Source of the DNA: Pseudomonas sp. RIT-PI-S
GTDB lineage: Bacteria; Pseudomonadota; Gammaproteobacteria; Pseudomonadales; Pseudomonadaceae
NCBI RefSeq assembly: GCF_025642975.1
Contig: NZ_JANZKJ010000002.1
Location: 186,001-250,000, forward strand
Direction: 5' to 3'
DNA: 64,000 bases
Numbering within the stretch: the first letter of the stretch is position 1; the number at the start of each line of letters is the position of its first letter. The position numbers were made by a program, and so were the translations under genes. Below are positions 55,268 through 64,000 of the stretch, piece by piece. A model generated the notes under the pieces. The model was given only the letters and a program-made list of their open reading frames with translations. It made no database searches and was not told where the DNA came from.

Positions 55268-58198
55268 TCAGCCTAGCCCCAGCCCCGCCCAGATCCGCAT
55301 GACTTCGCGGCGCTCGGCAACGAATTGGTCCCCGGCGATGACCCCCGCCTGTTTCTGCAAGGCGCGCCGGTGGGCGGCGGAGCGGTAGGCCTTGTAGGCT
55401 TCGCGCAGCAGGCTGGCATCGGCGGCGGGCAACAATTGCGCTTGCTCAAGCCCCTCGAGGATCCGGATGTTATCGGTGTAGCGCAACAACGCAGGGTGCT
55501 CGCGCGACCAGGCCAAGGCCGCGTATTGCACCATAAATTCAATATCGACGATACCTCCGGCGTCTTGCTTGATATCGAACGGCATGTGCGCATCGAAGGC
55601 GTTATCGCCACGCCCGGCCGCGGTGGCGCGGGTGCCGAGGTTATCGCGCATCTTGGCGCGCATTTCGGTCACCTCTTCACGCAGGCGGTGCACGTCGCGC
55701 TCACGCCCTAGCACGGCCCCGCGAATGCTTTCGAAGGCGCGGGCAACATCGGCGGCACCCACCAACACCCGCGCGCGTACCAGTGCCTGATGCTCCCAGG
55801 TCCAGGCTTCCTGCTGCTGGTAGCGCTCGAAAGCGCCCAACGAGCTCACCAGCAGCCCGGCCGCGCCCGAAGGCCGCAGGCGCATGTCGACGTCGTAGAG
55901 CTGGCCGGAGTTGGTTTGCGTGGTCAGCAGGTGGATGATCCGCTGTCCCAGCCGGGTAAAGTACTGAGCGCCATCGATCGGCCGCGCGCCGTCGGTTTCC
56001 GCCAGGCCATCGCCATCATGGATGAACACCAGGTCCAGGTCCGAGCCATGGCCCAGCTCCAGGCCGCCCATCTTGCCGTACCCGACGATGATGAAGCCGG
56101 GGTCGCACAAGCTGCCGTCGGGCCTCAAGGGTGTGCCATGCCGCGCCACCGTCTGGCGCCAGGCCAGGGCCAGCACCTCGGCGAGAATCGCCTCGGCCAG
56201 CCAGGTGAGGTAATCGCTGACTTTCATCAGCGGCAGGGTGCCGGCAATTTCCGCAGCTGCCACGCGTAAGCTATGGGCGAGCTTGAAATGCCGCAGCGCT
56301 TCCATCTGCTGCTCCAGGTCGTCCTCGGGGATGCGCGCCAACCGCTCACGCAACTCGGCGGCCAGCTCCGGCGCCAGCGGCGGGTTGAACAGCCGCGCCT
56401 CGTTGAGCAGCTCATCGAGCAACAGCGGGTAGCGAGTCATTTGCTCGGCAATCCACGGGCTGGCCGCGCACAGCGTGAGCAATTGCCGCAGCGCGCTGGG
56501 GTTCTCGGTAAGCAGCACCAGGTACGCGGAGCGGCGCGCCACGGCTTCGACCAGCGGCAACACCCGTTCGAGCACCAGGTCCGGCTCGGCATGCTCGCTG
56601 GCCTGGGCCAGCAGGCGCGGGATGAAGGCATCCAGGCGTTCACGCCCCATCCGTTGCATGGCCCGCAGCTGGCCGCTGTTGCGCAGGCTAGCCAGCCGCT
56701 CGAGGGCCTTGGGTGGGTCCGCGAAGCCACCTTCGGCCAGTTGCCGGCTCGCCGCTTCGTCGTCCTGGCGCTCTTCCCACAGCGGCAGCCATTCGGCACC
56801 CACTACGATATCGCCGCCGTCATCGTCTTCGTCGGGATCGGCGATCACGCCGCGAAAATGCCAATCGATCCGCCCTCGCCAGCGCATCAGCTCGGCGTGG
56901 AAGGCCGCCCAACCCTCAAAGCCAAGCATGAATGCCACGCGCGCCTGGTCCAGGGGAGTATCGGGCAGCATCTGGGTCTGGCGATCGGCGATCGCTTGGA
57001 GCGCGTGCTCCGTGTAGCGAAGAAATTCATAGCCCTGGCGCAACTCGGTGATCACTTCTGCCGGCAGATAACCTTGGCGCTCAAGGGTGGAAAGTACGCC
57101 GAGCAAAGGCCGCTGTTGCAGGCTCAGGTCACGCCCGCCATGGATCAGCTGGAATGCTTGGGCGATGAACTCGACTTCACGGATGCCACCGGCGCCCAGC
57201 TTGATGTTGTCCGCCATACCCTTGCGCCGGACTTCCTGCTGGATCAGCTGCTTCATCGTCCGCAGGGCTTCGATCGCCGAGAAGTCCAGGTAACGCCGGT
57301 AAACGAACGGCCTTAGCATCGCCAGTAATTGCGCCCCAGTGGCCTGGTCCCCCGCCACCACCCGCGCCTTGATCATTGCGTAGCGTTCCCAATCCCGGCC
57401 CTGGTCCTGGTAGTACTGCTCCAACGCATTGAAGCTCAGCACCAGGGCACCTACCGAGCCGTAAGGGCGCAGGCGCATGTCCACGCGGAACACGAAACCG
57501 TCCACGGTCACCGGGTCCAGCGCCTTGATCAGGCGTTGGCCGAGGCGAATGAAAAATGCCTGGTTATCGATCGAACGGCGGGCCCCCTGGGTTTCGCCGC
57601 CCTCTGGATACGCGAAGATCAGGTCGATGTCCGAGGACAGGTTCAGCTCTCCGGCGCCCAGTTTGCCCATCCCCAGCACAATCAGCGGCTGCGGCTCACC
57701 TGAGCGGCGGCCTACCGGCGTGCCCAATTGCTGGCAATAGCGTGGATATAACCATTGGTAGGCCTCGTCTATACAGGCATCGGCCAGGTCAGACAAATCG
57801 CGGCAGGTGCCTTGAAGGTTGGCCAGGCGCAGCAGGTCCCGCCAGATGATGCGCACCTGTTGCCGGGTTCGCTCGCGGCGCAAGGCACTGCCGAGGGTGT
57901 CCTCGTCAACGCAACGTGCCAGCGCGGTGCGGACCTGCTGGCGCAATTCACCGGGGGCGAGCTCGCGATCCAGCTCCCCGCTTTGCACCAGCCCGAGCAA
58001 CATGGCGGGGTCGCGGCAGGCCTGTTCGTAGACGAAGTCGCTGGCAGCGCTGACCCGGCCGAAGGCTTCTGAATGCGCTGGCGACCAGTGAGCCGTGCCG
58101 TCAGCCACGCCAGCGAGGGCTTCCTGAAAGGCCGCCATACGCGCGGCAGCCGTTGCCTGCAGCACGTCGGGCAGTGGGATCGGCTCCGGACGGCTCAT
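55268..58198 (-). CDS. glnE: Bifunctional glutamine synthetase adenylyltransferase/removase GlnE
   Basis: A 976-residue enzyme that adenylylates and deadenylylates glutamine synthetase in response to PII. Two nucleotidyltransferase centres are seen: GMGKLGAGELNLSSDIDLIF (about 173-195) and GYGKMGGLELGHGSDLDLVF (about 702-724), each with the G-x-G and D-x-D residues; a GlnD-type regulatory helix region lies between. The ATG at 58198 is clear. It precedes waaF on the same strand, and diverges from aceE over 377 bases. Confidence 0.95.
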   Translation of the reverse strand: MSRPEPIPLPDVLQATAAARMAAFQEALAGVADGTAHWSPAHSEAFGRVSAASDFVYEQACRDPAMLLGLVQSGELDRELAPGELRQQVRTALARCVDEDTLGSALRRERTRQQVRIIWRDLLRLANLQGTCRDLSDLADACIDEAYQWLYPRYCQQLGTPVGRRSGEPQPLIVLGMGKLGAGELNLSSDIDLIFAYPEGGETQGARRSIDNQAFFIRLGQRLIKALDPVTVDGFVFRVDMRLRPYGSVGALVLSFNALEQYYQDQGRDWERYAMIKARVVAGDQATGAQLLAMLRPFVYRRYLDFSAIEALRTMKQLIQQEVRRKGMADNIKLGAGGIREVEFIAQAFQLIHGGRDLSLQQRPLLGVLSTLERQGYLPAEVITELRQGYEFLRYTEHALQAIADRQTQMLPDTPLDQARVAFMLGFEGWAAFHAELMRWRGRIDWHFRGVIADPDEDDDGGDIVVGAEWLPLWEERQDDEAASRQLAEGGFADPPKALERLASLRNSGQLRAMQRMGRERLDAFIPRLLAQASEHAEPDLVLERVLPLVEAVARRSAYLVLLTENPSALRQLLTLCAASPWIAEQMTRYPLLLDELLNEARLFNPPLAPELAAELRERLARIPEDDLEQQMEALRHFKLAHSLRVAAAEIAGTLPLMKVSDYLTWLAEAILAEVLALAWRQTVARHGTPLRPDGSLCDPGFIIVGYGKMGGLELGHGSDLDLVFIHDGDGLAETDGARPIDGAQYFTRLGQRIIHLLTTQTNSGQLYDVDMRLRPSGAAGLLVSSLGAFERYQQQEAWTWEHQALVRARVLVGAADVARAFESIRGAVLGRERDVHRLREEVTEMRAKMRDNLGTRATAAGRGDNAFDAHMPFDIKQDAGGIVDIEFMVQYAALAWSREHPALLRYTDNIRILEGLEQAQLLPAADASLLREAYKAYRSAAHRRALQKQAGVIAGDQFVAERREVMRIWAGLGLG

Positions 58199-58397
58199 GG
58201 TCTATCCTTCAGGTCGCTCGCTACCACGCGGCGCCTTTGAAAGCCTGCGGCTGATCGGACTGTCCAACAAAGGTTATAAATAGCTGAAACTTGATGAGCT
58301 GTGGCAGTGGGCATCAATAAATACCTTTTTCAGGCTTATTTTCGATCAGCTGGATCGGCTATATACACAACCCGAGGTAGGGTTCGAGCGCAGCGAC

Positions 58398-58466
58398 CTG
58401 TAGTTTTACTACTGCTCCCCCTACAACGGCACATGAAAAGAACATTGATTTGTAGTAAAACTACAG
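58398..58466. promoter_or_regulatory. Paired palindromic operator upstream of aceE
   Basis: CTGTAGTTTTACTAC (58398-58412) and its exact complement GTAGTAAAACTACAG (58452-58466) form a perfect 15-base inverted repeat, and each arm is itself a palindrome (GTAGT-n3-ACTAC). The two centres are 52 bases apart, about five helical turns, as expected for dimers looping together. The pattern (T)TGTAGT...ACTACA resembles HexR operators in Pseudomonas (inference). The rest of the 58199-58575 gap should hold the aceE and glnE promoters; no gene is seen there. Confidence 0.6.
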
Positions 58467-58575
58467 CACACCGGGCCAACCCACCGGTGATCCAAGAATT
58501 CATGTCGTCTGCCCACAAGGCCAGTCGCAAACTCAGGTCATCGATTCTGGTGGCCTTTCCGCCCTGGAGCAAGCC

Positions 58576-61221
58576 ATGCAAGACCTCGATCCCGTCGAAA
58601 CCCAGGAATGGCTGGACGCCCTGGAGTCGGTTCTCGACAAAGAAGGCGAAGACCGCGCTCACTACCTGATGACCCGCATGGGCGAGTTGGCCACCCGCAG
58701 TGGTTCGCAACTCCCCTACGCCATCACCACGCCATACCGCAATACCATCCCCGTGACCCACGAAGCGCGTATGCCCGGCGACCTGTTCATGGAACGCCGG
58801 ATCCGTTCGTTGGTCCGCTGGAACGCGCTGGCCATGGTCGTTCGCACCAACCTCAGGGATTCGGACCTGGGCGGACATATTTCCAGCTTCGCCTCGAGTG
58901 CGACGCTGTACGACATCGGTTTCAACTACTTCTTCCAGGCACCTACCGAGGAGCACGGCGGCGACCTGATCTTCTTCCAGGGCCATGCCTCGCCCGGTGT
59001 CTACGCCCGGGCCTTCATGGAAGGCCGCATCAGCGAAGAACAGATGGACAACTTCCGCCAGGAAGTGGATGGCAAGGGCCTGTCCTCGTACCCGCACCCC
59101 TGGCTGATGCCAGACTTCTGGCAGTTCCCGACCGTTTCCATGGGCCTGGGGCCCATCCAGGCGATCTACCAGGCGCGCTTCATGAAGTACCTGGAAAGCC
59201 GCGGCTTCATCCCTGCCGGCAAGCAGAAGGTCTGGTGCTTCATGGGCGACGGCGAGTGCGACGAGCCGGAATCCCTGGGTGCCATTGCCCTGGCTGGCCG
59301 CGAGAAGCTGGACAACCTGATCTTCGTCATCAACTGCAACCTGCAGCGCCTGGACGGCCCGGTGCGCGGTAACGGCAAGATCATCCAGGAACTCGAAGGC
59401 GTGTTCCGTGGCGGCGGCTGGAATGTGAACAAGGTGGTCTGGGGCCGCTTCTGGGACCCACTGTTGGCCAAAGACGTCGATGGCATCCTGCAGCGTCGCA
59501 TGGACGAAGTCGTCGACGGCGAATATCAGAACTACAAGGCCAAGGACGGCGCGTTCGTCCGTGAGCACTTCTTCAACTCGCCAGAACTCAAAGCCATGGT
59601 CGCGGACCTGTCCGACGACGAGATCTGGAAGTTGAACCGTGGCGGCCACGACCCCTACAAGGTGTACGCCGCCTACCACTCCGCGGTGAACCACAAGGGC
59701 CAGCCGACTGTAGTCCTGGCCAAGACCATCAAAGGTTACGGCACCGGCGCTGGCGAGGCGAAGAACACCGCCCACAACACCAAAAAAGTGGATGTGGACA
59801 GCCTGCGCAAATTCCGCGACCGCTTCGACATCCCTGTGCGCGACGAAGACCTGGAAAAAATGGCCTTCTTCAAGCCCGAGCCGGGCAGCGCCGAAGCCAA
59901 GTACCTGAGTGAGCGCCGCAGCGCGCTGGGTGGCTTCGTGCCGCAGCGCCGCGCCAAGAGCTTCAACGTGCCGGTGCCACCGCTGGAAACCCTCAAGGCC
60001 ATTCTCGATGGCTCGGGCGACCGTGAAATCTCCACCACCATGGCCTTCGTGCGCATCCTGACCCAACTGGTCAAGGACAAGGAACTAGGCCAGCGCATCG
60101 TTCCGATCATCCCGGACGAAGCTCGCACCTTCGGTATGGAAGGCATGTTCCGCCAGCTGGGCATCTACTCATCCGTAGGCCAGCTGTATGAACCTGTGGA
60201 TAAAGACCAGGTGATGTTCTACCGCGAGGACAAGAAGGGCCAGATCCTCGAGGAAGGCATCAACGAAGCCGGCGCCATGTCGTCCTTCATCGCTGCCGGC
60301 ACCGCCTACAGCTGCCACAACCAGCCGATGCTGCCGTTCTACATCTTCTATTCGATGTTCGGCTTCCAGCGCATCGGCGACCTGGCCTGGGCCGCGGGCG
60401 ACAGCCGTACGCGTGGCTTCCTGGTCGGCGGCACTGCCGGGCGTACCACACTCAATGGCGAAGGCTTGCAGCATGAAGATGGCCACAGCCATCTGATGGC
60501 GGCGACCATCCCTAACTGCCGCAGCTACGACCCCACCTATGGCTATGAACTGGCGGTGATCATCCGCGAAGGCATGCGCCAGATGATGGAAGAGCAGCAG
60601 GACATTTTCTACTACATCACCGTGATGAACGAAGCCTATGCCCAGCCAGCGCTGCCGGCTGGCGCCGAGGACGGCATCATCAAGGGTATGTACCTGCTCG
60701 AAGACGATACCCGCGATGCCGCGCACCATGTGCAGCTGCTGGGTTCGGGCACCATCCTGCGGGAAGTGCGCGAGGCCGCGAAGATCCTGCGCGAGGAGTT
60801 CAATGTGGGCGCGGACGTCTGGAGCGTTACCAGCTTCAACGAGCTGCGCCGCGACGGCCTGGCCGTGGAGCGCAGCAACCGCCTGCACCCTGGCCAGAAG
60901 CCTGAGCAGTCTTATGTGGAGCAGTGCCTGAGCGGCCGTAAAGGCCCGGTCATCGCCTCGACCGACTACATGAAACTGTTCGCCGAGCAGATCCGCCAGT
61001 GGGTTCCAAGCAAGGAGTTCAAGGTCCTGGGTACCGACGGCTTCGGCCGTAGCGACAGCCGCAAGAAACTGCGCCACTTCTTCGAAGTGGACCGCCATTT
61101 CATCGTGCTGGCCGCGCTCGAGGCTTTGTCAGACCGTGGCGATATCGAACCGAAGGTGGTGGCTGAAGCCATCGTCCGGTTTGGCATCGACCCTGACAAA
61201 CGCAACCCCCTGGACTGCTGA
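58576..61221 (+). CDS. aceE: Pyruvate dehydrogenase E1 component AceE
   Basis: An 881-residue homodimeric E1 that decarboxylates pyruvate using thiamine diphosphate. The ThDP motif begins GDGECDEPES near residue 224 and ends near INCNLQ about 28 residues later. The catalytic region GGHISSFASSATLYDIG near residue 98 and the late DGFGRSDSR segment match bacterial AceE. The ATG at 58576 gives MQDLDPVETQEWLDALESV. It forms an operon with aceF, 11 bases downstream, behind a double palindrome. Confidence 0.97.
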   Translation: MQDLDPVETQEWLDALESVLDKEGEDRAHYLMTRMGELATRSGSQLPYAITTPYRNTIPVTHEARMPGDLFMERRIRSLVRWNALAMVVRTNLRDSDLGGHISSFASSATLYDIGFNYFFQAPTEEHGGDLIFFQGHASPGVYARAFMEGRISEEQMDNFRQEVDGKGLSSYPHPWLMPDFWQFPTVSMGLGPIQAIYQARFMKYLESRGFIPAGKQKVWCFMGDGECDEPESLGAIALAGREKLDNLIFVINCNLQRLDGPVRGNGKIIQELEGVFRGGGWNVNKVVWGRFWDPLLAKDVDGILQRRMDEVVDGEYQNYKAKDGAFVREHFFNSPELKAMVADLSDDEIWKLNRGGHDPYKVYAAYHSAVNHKGQPTVVLAKTIKGYGTGAGEAKNTAHNTKKVDVDSLRKFRDRFDIPVRDEDLEKMAFFKPEPGSAEAKYLSERRSALGGFVPQRRAKSFNVPVPPLETLKAILDGSGDREISTTMAFVRILTQLVKDKELGQRIVPIIPDEARTFGMEGMFRQLGIYSSVGQLYEPVDKDQVMFYREDKKGQILEEGINEAGAMSSFIAAGTAYSCHNQPMLPFYIFYSMFGFQRIGDLAWAAGDSRTRGFLVGGTAGRTTLNGEGLQHEDGHSHLMAATIPNCRSYDPTYGYELAVIIREGMRQMMEEQQDIFYYITVMNEAYAQPALPAGAEDGIIKGMYLLEDDTRDAAHHVQLLGSGTILREVREAAKILREEFNVGADVWSVTSFNELRRDGLAVERSNRLHPGQKPEQSYVEQCLSGRKGPVIASTDYMKLFAEQIRQWVPSKEFKVLGTDGFGRSDSRKKLRHFFEVDRHFIVLAALEALSDRGDIEPKVVAEAIVRFGIDPDKRNPLDC

Positions 61222-61232
61222 GGAGAACATTC

Positions 61233-63212
61233 GTGAGCGAGCTTATTCGCGTACCCGACATCGGCAGCGGTGAAGGGGAAGTTATCGAGATTCAGGTCAA
61301 GGTCGGCGACCGCATCGAAGCCGAGCAAAGCCTGGTGACACTCGAGTCAGACAAAGCCAGCATGGAAGTGCCCGCCCCCAAAGCCGGGGTGGTCAAGGCC
61401 ATCAAGGTCAAGCTGGGCGATCGCCTGAAGGAAGGCGACGAACTGCTGGAGCTGGATATCGAAGGCGGCCAGGCTGCTGAGCCTGCCGCCGAAGCGGCGC
61501 CGACCAGCGCTCCGGACGAGGCCGAGGAAACCCGCCCGGCGGCCCCCGCCTCGGCACCCGCGCCCAGCGCTGCGGGCCAGGGCGCCAGCCAGGACGTGAA
61601 CGTGCCGGACATCGGTTCGTCGGGCAAGGCCCAGGTTATCGAGATCCAGGTGAAGGTCGGCGACACCGTCGAGGCGGATCAGTCCCTGATTACCCTGGAG
61701 TCGGACAAAGCCAGCATGGAGATTCCCTCTCCCGCGGCGGGCGTCGTTGAAAGCATCAGTGTCAACCTGAACGACGAAGTGGGCACCGGTGACTTGATCC
61801 TCAAGCTCAAGGGCGCGGGTTCGGCGCCCACCCAGGCTGCCAATACCGCGGCTGCTTCGGCACCCGCCCCCGCTCCCGCCGCGGCTCCGGCCGCCGCGAG
61901 CGCGCCTGCAGCTGCGCCAGTGGCAGATAGCGTGAAGGACATCCACGTGCCGGACATCGGCTCGTCTGGCAAAGCCAAGATCATCGAAGTACTGGTCAAG
62001 GCCGGCGACAAAGTAGAGAAAGACCAGTCGCTGATCACCCTGGAATCCGACAAGGCCAGCATGGAGATCCCTTCGCCGGAAGCGGGCGTGGTGGAAAGCG
62101 TGATCGCCCAGCTGGAAAGCGAAGTCGGCACCGGCGACCTGATCCTCAAGCTGAAAGTTGCCGGTAGCGCCCCGGCGCCAGCAGCCCAGGCCGCTCCGGC
62201 ACCAGCGTCCGCTCCCTCGGCATCCGCGCCCGCGACCAGCGCGGCCAAGCCGGCCAGCGCACCTGCCCCCGCTGCCGCGCCCGCGGCACCGAGCGGCAAG
62301 GTACACGCGGGCCCCGCTGTACGTCTGCTGGCCCGCGAGTTCGGCGTGGACCTGGCCCAGGTATCGGCCACCGGCCCGCACGGCCGCATCCTCAAGGAAG
62401 ACGTGCAGGCGTACGTCAAAACCATGATGACCAAGGCCAAGGAGGCGCCTGCCGCCACTGCGGCCACGGGCGGCGCGGGCATCCCGCCGGTACCGGTGGT
62501 GGACTTCAGCCGCTTCGGCGAAATCGAAGAAGTGCCGATGACCCGCCTGATGCAGGTTGGCGCGGCCAACCTGCACCGCAGCTGGCTCAACGTCCCGCAT
62601 GTGACCCAGTTCGACCAAGCCGACATCACGGAGCTGGAAGCTTTCCGCGTGGCTCAGAAAGCCGTAGCTGAAAAGGCCGGCGTGAAGCTGACCGTGCTGC
62701 CGTTGCTGCTCAAGGCCTGCGCGCACCTGCTCAAGGAACTGCCGGACTTCAACAGTTCGCTGGCCCCGAGCGGCAAGGCGATCATTCGCAAGAAGTACGT
62801 GCACATCGGCTTCGCCGTGGACACGCCAGATGGGCTGCTGGTGCCGGTGATCAAGAACGTTGACCAGAAGAGCCTGCTGCAGCTGGCGGCCGAGGCCGCG
62901 GCCCTGGCAGAGAAGGCCCGCACCAAGAAGCTGGCTTCGGACGACATGCAAGGCGCCTGCTTTACCATCTCCAGCCTCGGCCATATTGGCGGTACGGGCT
63001 TCACGCCTATCGTCAACGCGCCGGAAGTGGCCATCTTGGGCGTGTCCAAGGCGACCATGCAGCCGGTATGGGATGGCAAAGCGTTCCAACCCAAGCTGAT
63101 GCTGCCGCTGTCGCTCTCGTACGACCACCGCGTGATCAACGGCGCCGCCGCTGCCCGTTTCACCAAACGGTTGGGCGATGTGCTCGGCGACATTCGTACG
63201 CTGCTTCTGTAA
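61233..63212 (+). CDS. aceF: Pyruvate dehydrogenase E2, dihydrolipoamide acetyltransferase AceF
   Basis: A 659-residue core enzyme with three N-terminal lipoyl domains; lipoyl lysines are in ESDKASME at 41, 159 and 274. Ala-Pro linkers separate them. The E1/E3-binding domain (GPAVRLLAREFGVD, about 360-394) and the catalytic domain follow, with SYDHRVINGA near the end (His632, Asp631 region). P. aeruginosa AceF has two lipoyl domains; three is like A. vinelandii and E. coli. Start is GTG at 61233 with AGGAG upstream. A terminator lies 60 bases after the stop. Confidence 0.96.
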   Translation: MSELIRVPDIGSGEGEVIEIQVKVGDRIEAEQSLVTLESDKASMEVPAPKAGVVKAIKVKLGDRLKEGDELLELDIEGGQAAEPAAEAAPTSAPDEAEETRPAAPASAPAPSAAGQGASQDVNVPDIGSSGKAQVIEIQVKVGDTVEADQSLITLESDKASMEIPSPAAGVVESISVNLNDEVGTGDLILKLKGAGSAPTQAANTAAASAPAPAPAAAPAAASAPAAAPVADSVKDIHVPDIGSSGKAKIIEVLVKAGDKVEKDQSLITLESDKASMEIPSPEAGVVESVIAQLESEVGTGDLILKLKVAGSAPAPAAQAAPAPASAPSASAPATSAAKPASAPAPAAAPAAPSGKVHAGPAVRLLAREFGVDLAQVSATGPHGRILKEDVQAYVKTMMTKAKEAPAATAATGGAGIPPVPVVDFSRFGEIEEVPMTRLMQVGAANLHRSWLNVPHVTQFDQADITELEAFRVAQKAVAEKAGVKLTVLPLLLKACAHLLKELPDFNSSLAPSGKAIIRKKYVHIGFAVDTPDGLLVPVIKNVDQKSLLQLAAEAAALAEKARTKKLASDDMQGACFTISSLGHIGGTGFTPIVNAPEVAILGVSKATMQPVWDGKAFQPKLMLPLSLSYDHRVINGAAAARFTKRLGDVLGDIRTLLL

Positions 63213-63274
63213 TGAACTCGCCGCGTAGCTTCTACGCGGCATCACTGTTTTGGGCTGCTACGCTCGAAAACCTC

Positions 63275-63300
63275 AACCCCGCTCCGGCGGGGTTTTTTTT
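63275..63300 (+). terminator. Rho-independent terminator after aceF
   Basis: Stem AACCCCGC and GCGGGGTT with a TCCG loop, followed by a run of T ending at 63300. This is a standard intrinsic terminator that ends the aceEF transcript. The gap 63213-63572 also holds the dipA promoter. Confidence 0.92.
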
Positions 63301-63360
63301 GCAGCTTTACGTAAGCGATCTGCTACCCTCGGCTGCATCACAGACATGAAGTTCATCCAT

Positions 63361-63388
63361 TTGACGCCAAATAGATGTCAACTATAGT
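63361..63388 (+). promoter_or_regulatory. Sigma-70-like promoter for dipA
   Basis: TTGACG (63361-63366) and TATAGT (63383-63388) with a 16-base spacer match the -35 and -10 consensus well. The implied transcript begins about 63395, giving an untranslated leader of about 180 bases before the dipA start. I see no conserved riboswitch in the leader. Confidence 0.5.
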
Positions 63389-63572
63389 GAAGCGGCTTCG
63401 TTGCCGGCATTTCGGCGCAATGTTTGTAAGAAAACCGACGTTTAACCTACCGCATGAAGGCATAGGGCCACTGTATCGCTTGTCAGCCGCAGCGGCATGA
63501 TGCAACCTTGCTACACGCGACAACATCCACCAGACGGATCTGCGCAACCCGTATTTCTGAAGCGAGTTCTCG

Positions 63573-64000
63573 ATGAAAAGCCAGCCGGATGCCGCCACTC
63601 GTATGGCGGCCGAGGTCGTTACGCAGCTGCCGGTGCCCTCGCGCCTAGGCATGCTGCGTTTCGAGCGGCTGAACGAGGCGAATTGGGCCCTGCTGTATCT
63701 GGACCCCAGCTGCGAAAAAGACTTCGGCCTGCCCGCGGCCGAGCTGTGTGCGCTCATCGGCTCGCCATACGCCAGCTTGATGGAACCAGAAGCCCGCTAT
63801 CAGTTGCACGACGCCATCCAGGCGCAGCTGGCCAAGCGTGCGTATTACCTGGTGCGCTATGTGCTGCACGCCAGTGACGGGCCGATCAACATCCTCGAAG
63901 TGGGTGAACCTTATAAGCAGCACAATCGGCAGCTGCTGCGCGGGTACTTGCTGGCCGTGGACGACCTGGCCAGCGAAGCGCCGGACGTCGAGCACGGCGA
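63573..64000 (+). CDS. dipA: Cyclic-di-GMP phosphodiesterase DipA-like, N-terminus only
   Basis: The frame from ATG 63573 is open to the window end (142 codons). The start MKSQPDAATRMAAEVVTQLP and the PAS-like region (GMLRFERLNEANWALLYLD, SPYASLMEPEARYQLHD) are as in PA5017/DipA, a PAS-GGDEF-EAL c-di-GMP phosphodiesterase involved in biofilm dispersal. The catalytic domains lie beyond the window, so this is by context and N-terminal resemblance. It follows aceEF, as in P. aeruginosa. Confidence 0.78.
   Translation, partial: MKSQPDAATRMAAEVVTQLPVPSRLGMLRFERLNEANWALLYLDPSCEKDFGLPAAELCALIGSPYASLMEPEARYQLHDAIQAQLAKRAYYLVRYVLHASDGPINILEVGEPYKQHNRQLLRGYLLAVDDLASEAPDVEHG

Noticed and set aside
58336..60066. 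A 576-codon frame opposite aceE
   Set aside because: Shadow of aceE; no recognisable protein features.
61300..62150. Repeated blocks inside aceF that could suggest a repeat array
   Set aside because: These are the three lipoyl domains and their Ala-Pro linkers, not a CRISPR or mobile repeat.
61347..63245. A 632-codon frame opposite aceF
   Set aside because: Its Gly/Arg-rich repeats merely reflect the Ala-Pro linkers of aceF on the other strand.

Overview
The window reads as chromosomal DNA of a GC-rich fluorescent Pseudomonas (putida-like rather than aeruginosa-like). The evidence is gene order: parE-yqiA-cpdA-DUF1249-nudF, thiC/tolC/waaA, an SMR/FAD/AKR trio, hldE and msbA, the waaP-waaG-waaC-waaF core-heptose genes, glnE, aceEF and dipA follow the order known from other pseudomonads. 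REP-type palindromes with a GGGCTTCGCCC core also fit Pseudomonas. No tRNA, rRNA, CRISPR array, insertion sequence or phage gene was seen.

Layout. 1-8250: housekeeping genes on the minus strand (topoisomerase IV subunit B, cAMP and ADP-ribose hydrolases), a small lipoprotein, and the TPP-riboswitch-controlled thiC with the transporter gene cytX downstream. 8249-11018: tolC and waaA, convergent. 11148-28866: a complete enterobactin-type siderophore island: entCEBA, fepB, entS, fepDGC, entF, an MbtH gene, fes and a TonB-dependent receptor, arranged almost exactly as in E. coli. Three Fur-box-like sites lie in its divergent or upstream regions. 29200-32569: SMR pump, FAD oxidoreductase, aldo/keto reductase and an unknown protein.

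32566-45084: LPS inner and outer core region. It holds hldE, a variable lower-GC block (sulfotransferase-like protein, three glycosyltransferase-like proteins, PIG-L deacetylase, Mig-14), msbA, a kinase-like gene, a GT2 glycosyltransferase and the core carbamoyltransferase. 45250-48189: one large toxin-like (DUF6543-type) gene inserted in the LPS locus. 48249-55206: four InaA/WaaP-type kinases and waaG, waaC, waaF in one tightly overlapping minus-strand operon. 55268-64000: glnE, then aceE-aceF behind a paired palindromic operator, and the start of dipA (c-di-GMP phosphodiesterase).

How it works together. The island should make 2,3-dihydroxybenzoate from chorismate (EntC, EntB, EntA), activate it (EntE), assemble the cyclic tri-DHB-serine (EntB, EntF, MbtH), export it (EntS), re-import the ferric complex (receptor, FepB, FepDGC) and hydrolyse it (Fes). 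The LPS genes build, phosphorylate, carbamoylate and flip the lipid A-core. The most notable points are the enterobactin island with a non-FepA receptor, a glycosyltransferase carrying sialyl-type motifs, a sulfotransferase-like protein with a degraded PAPS loop, the DUF6543-type gene inside the LPS locus, and the double palindrome before aceE.
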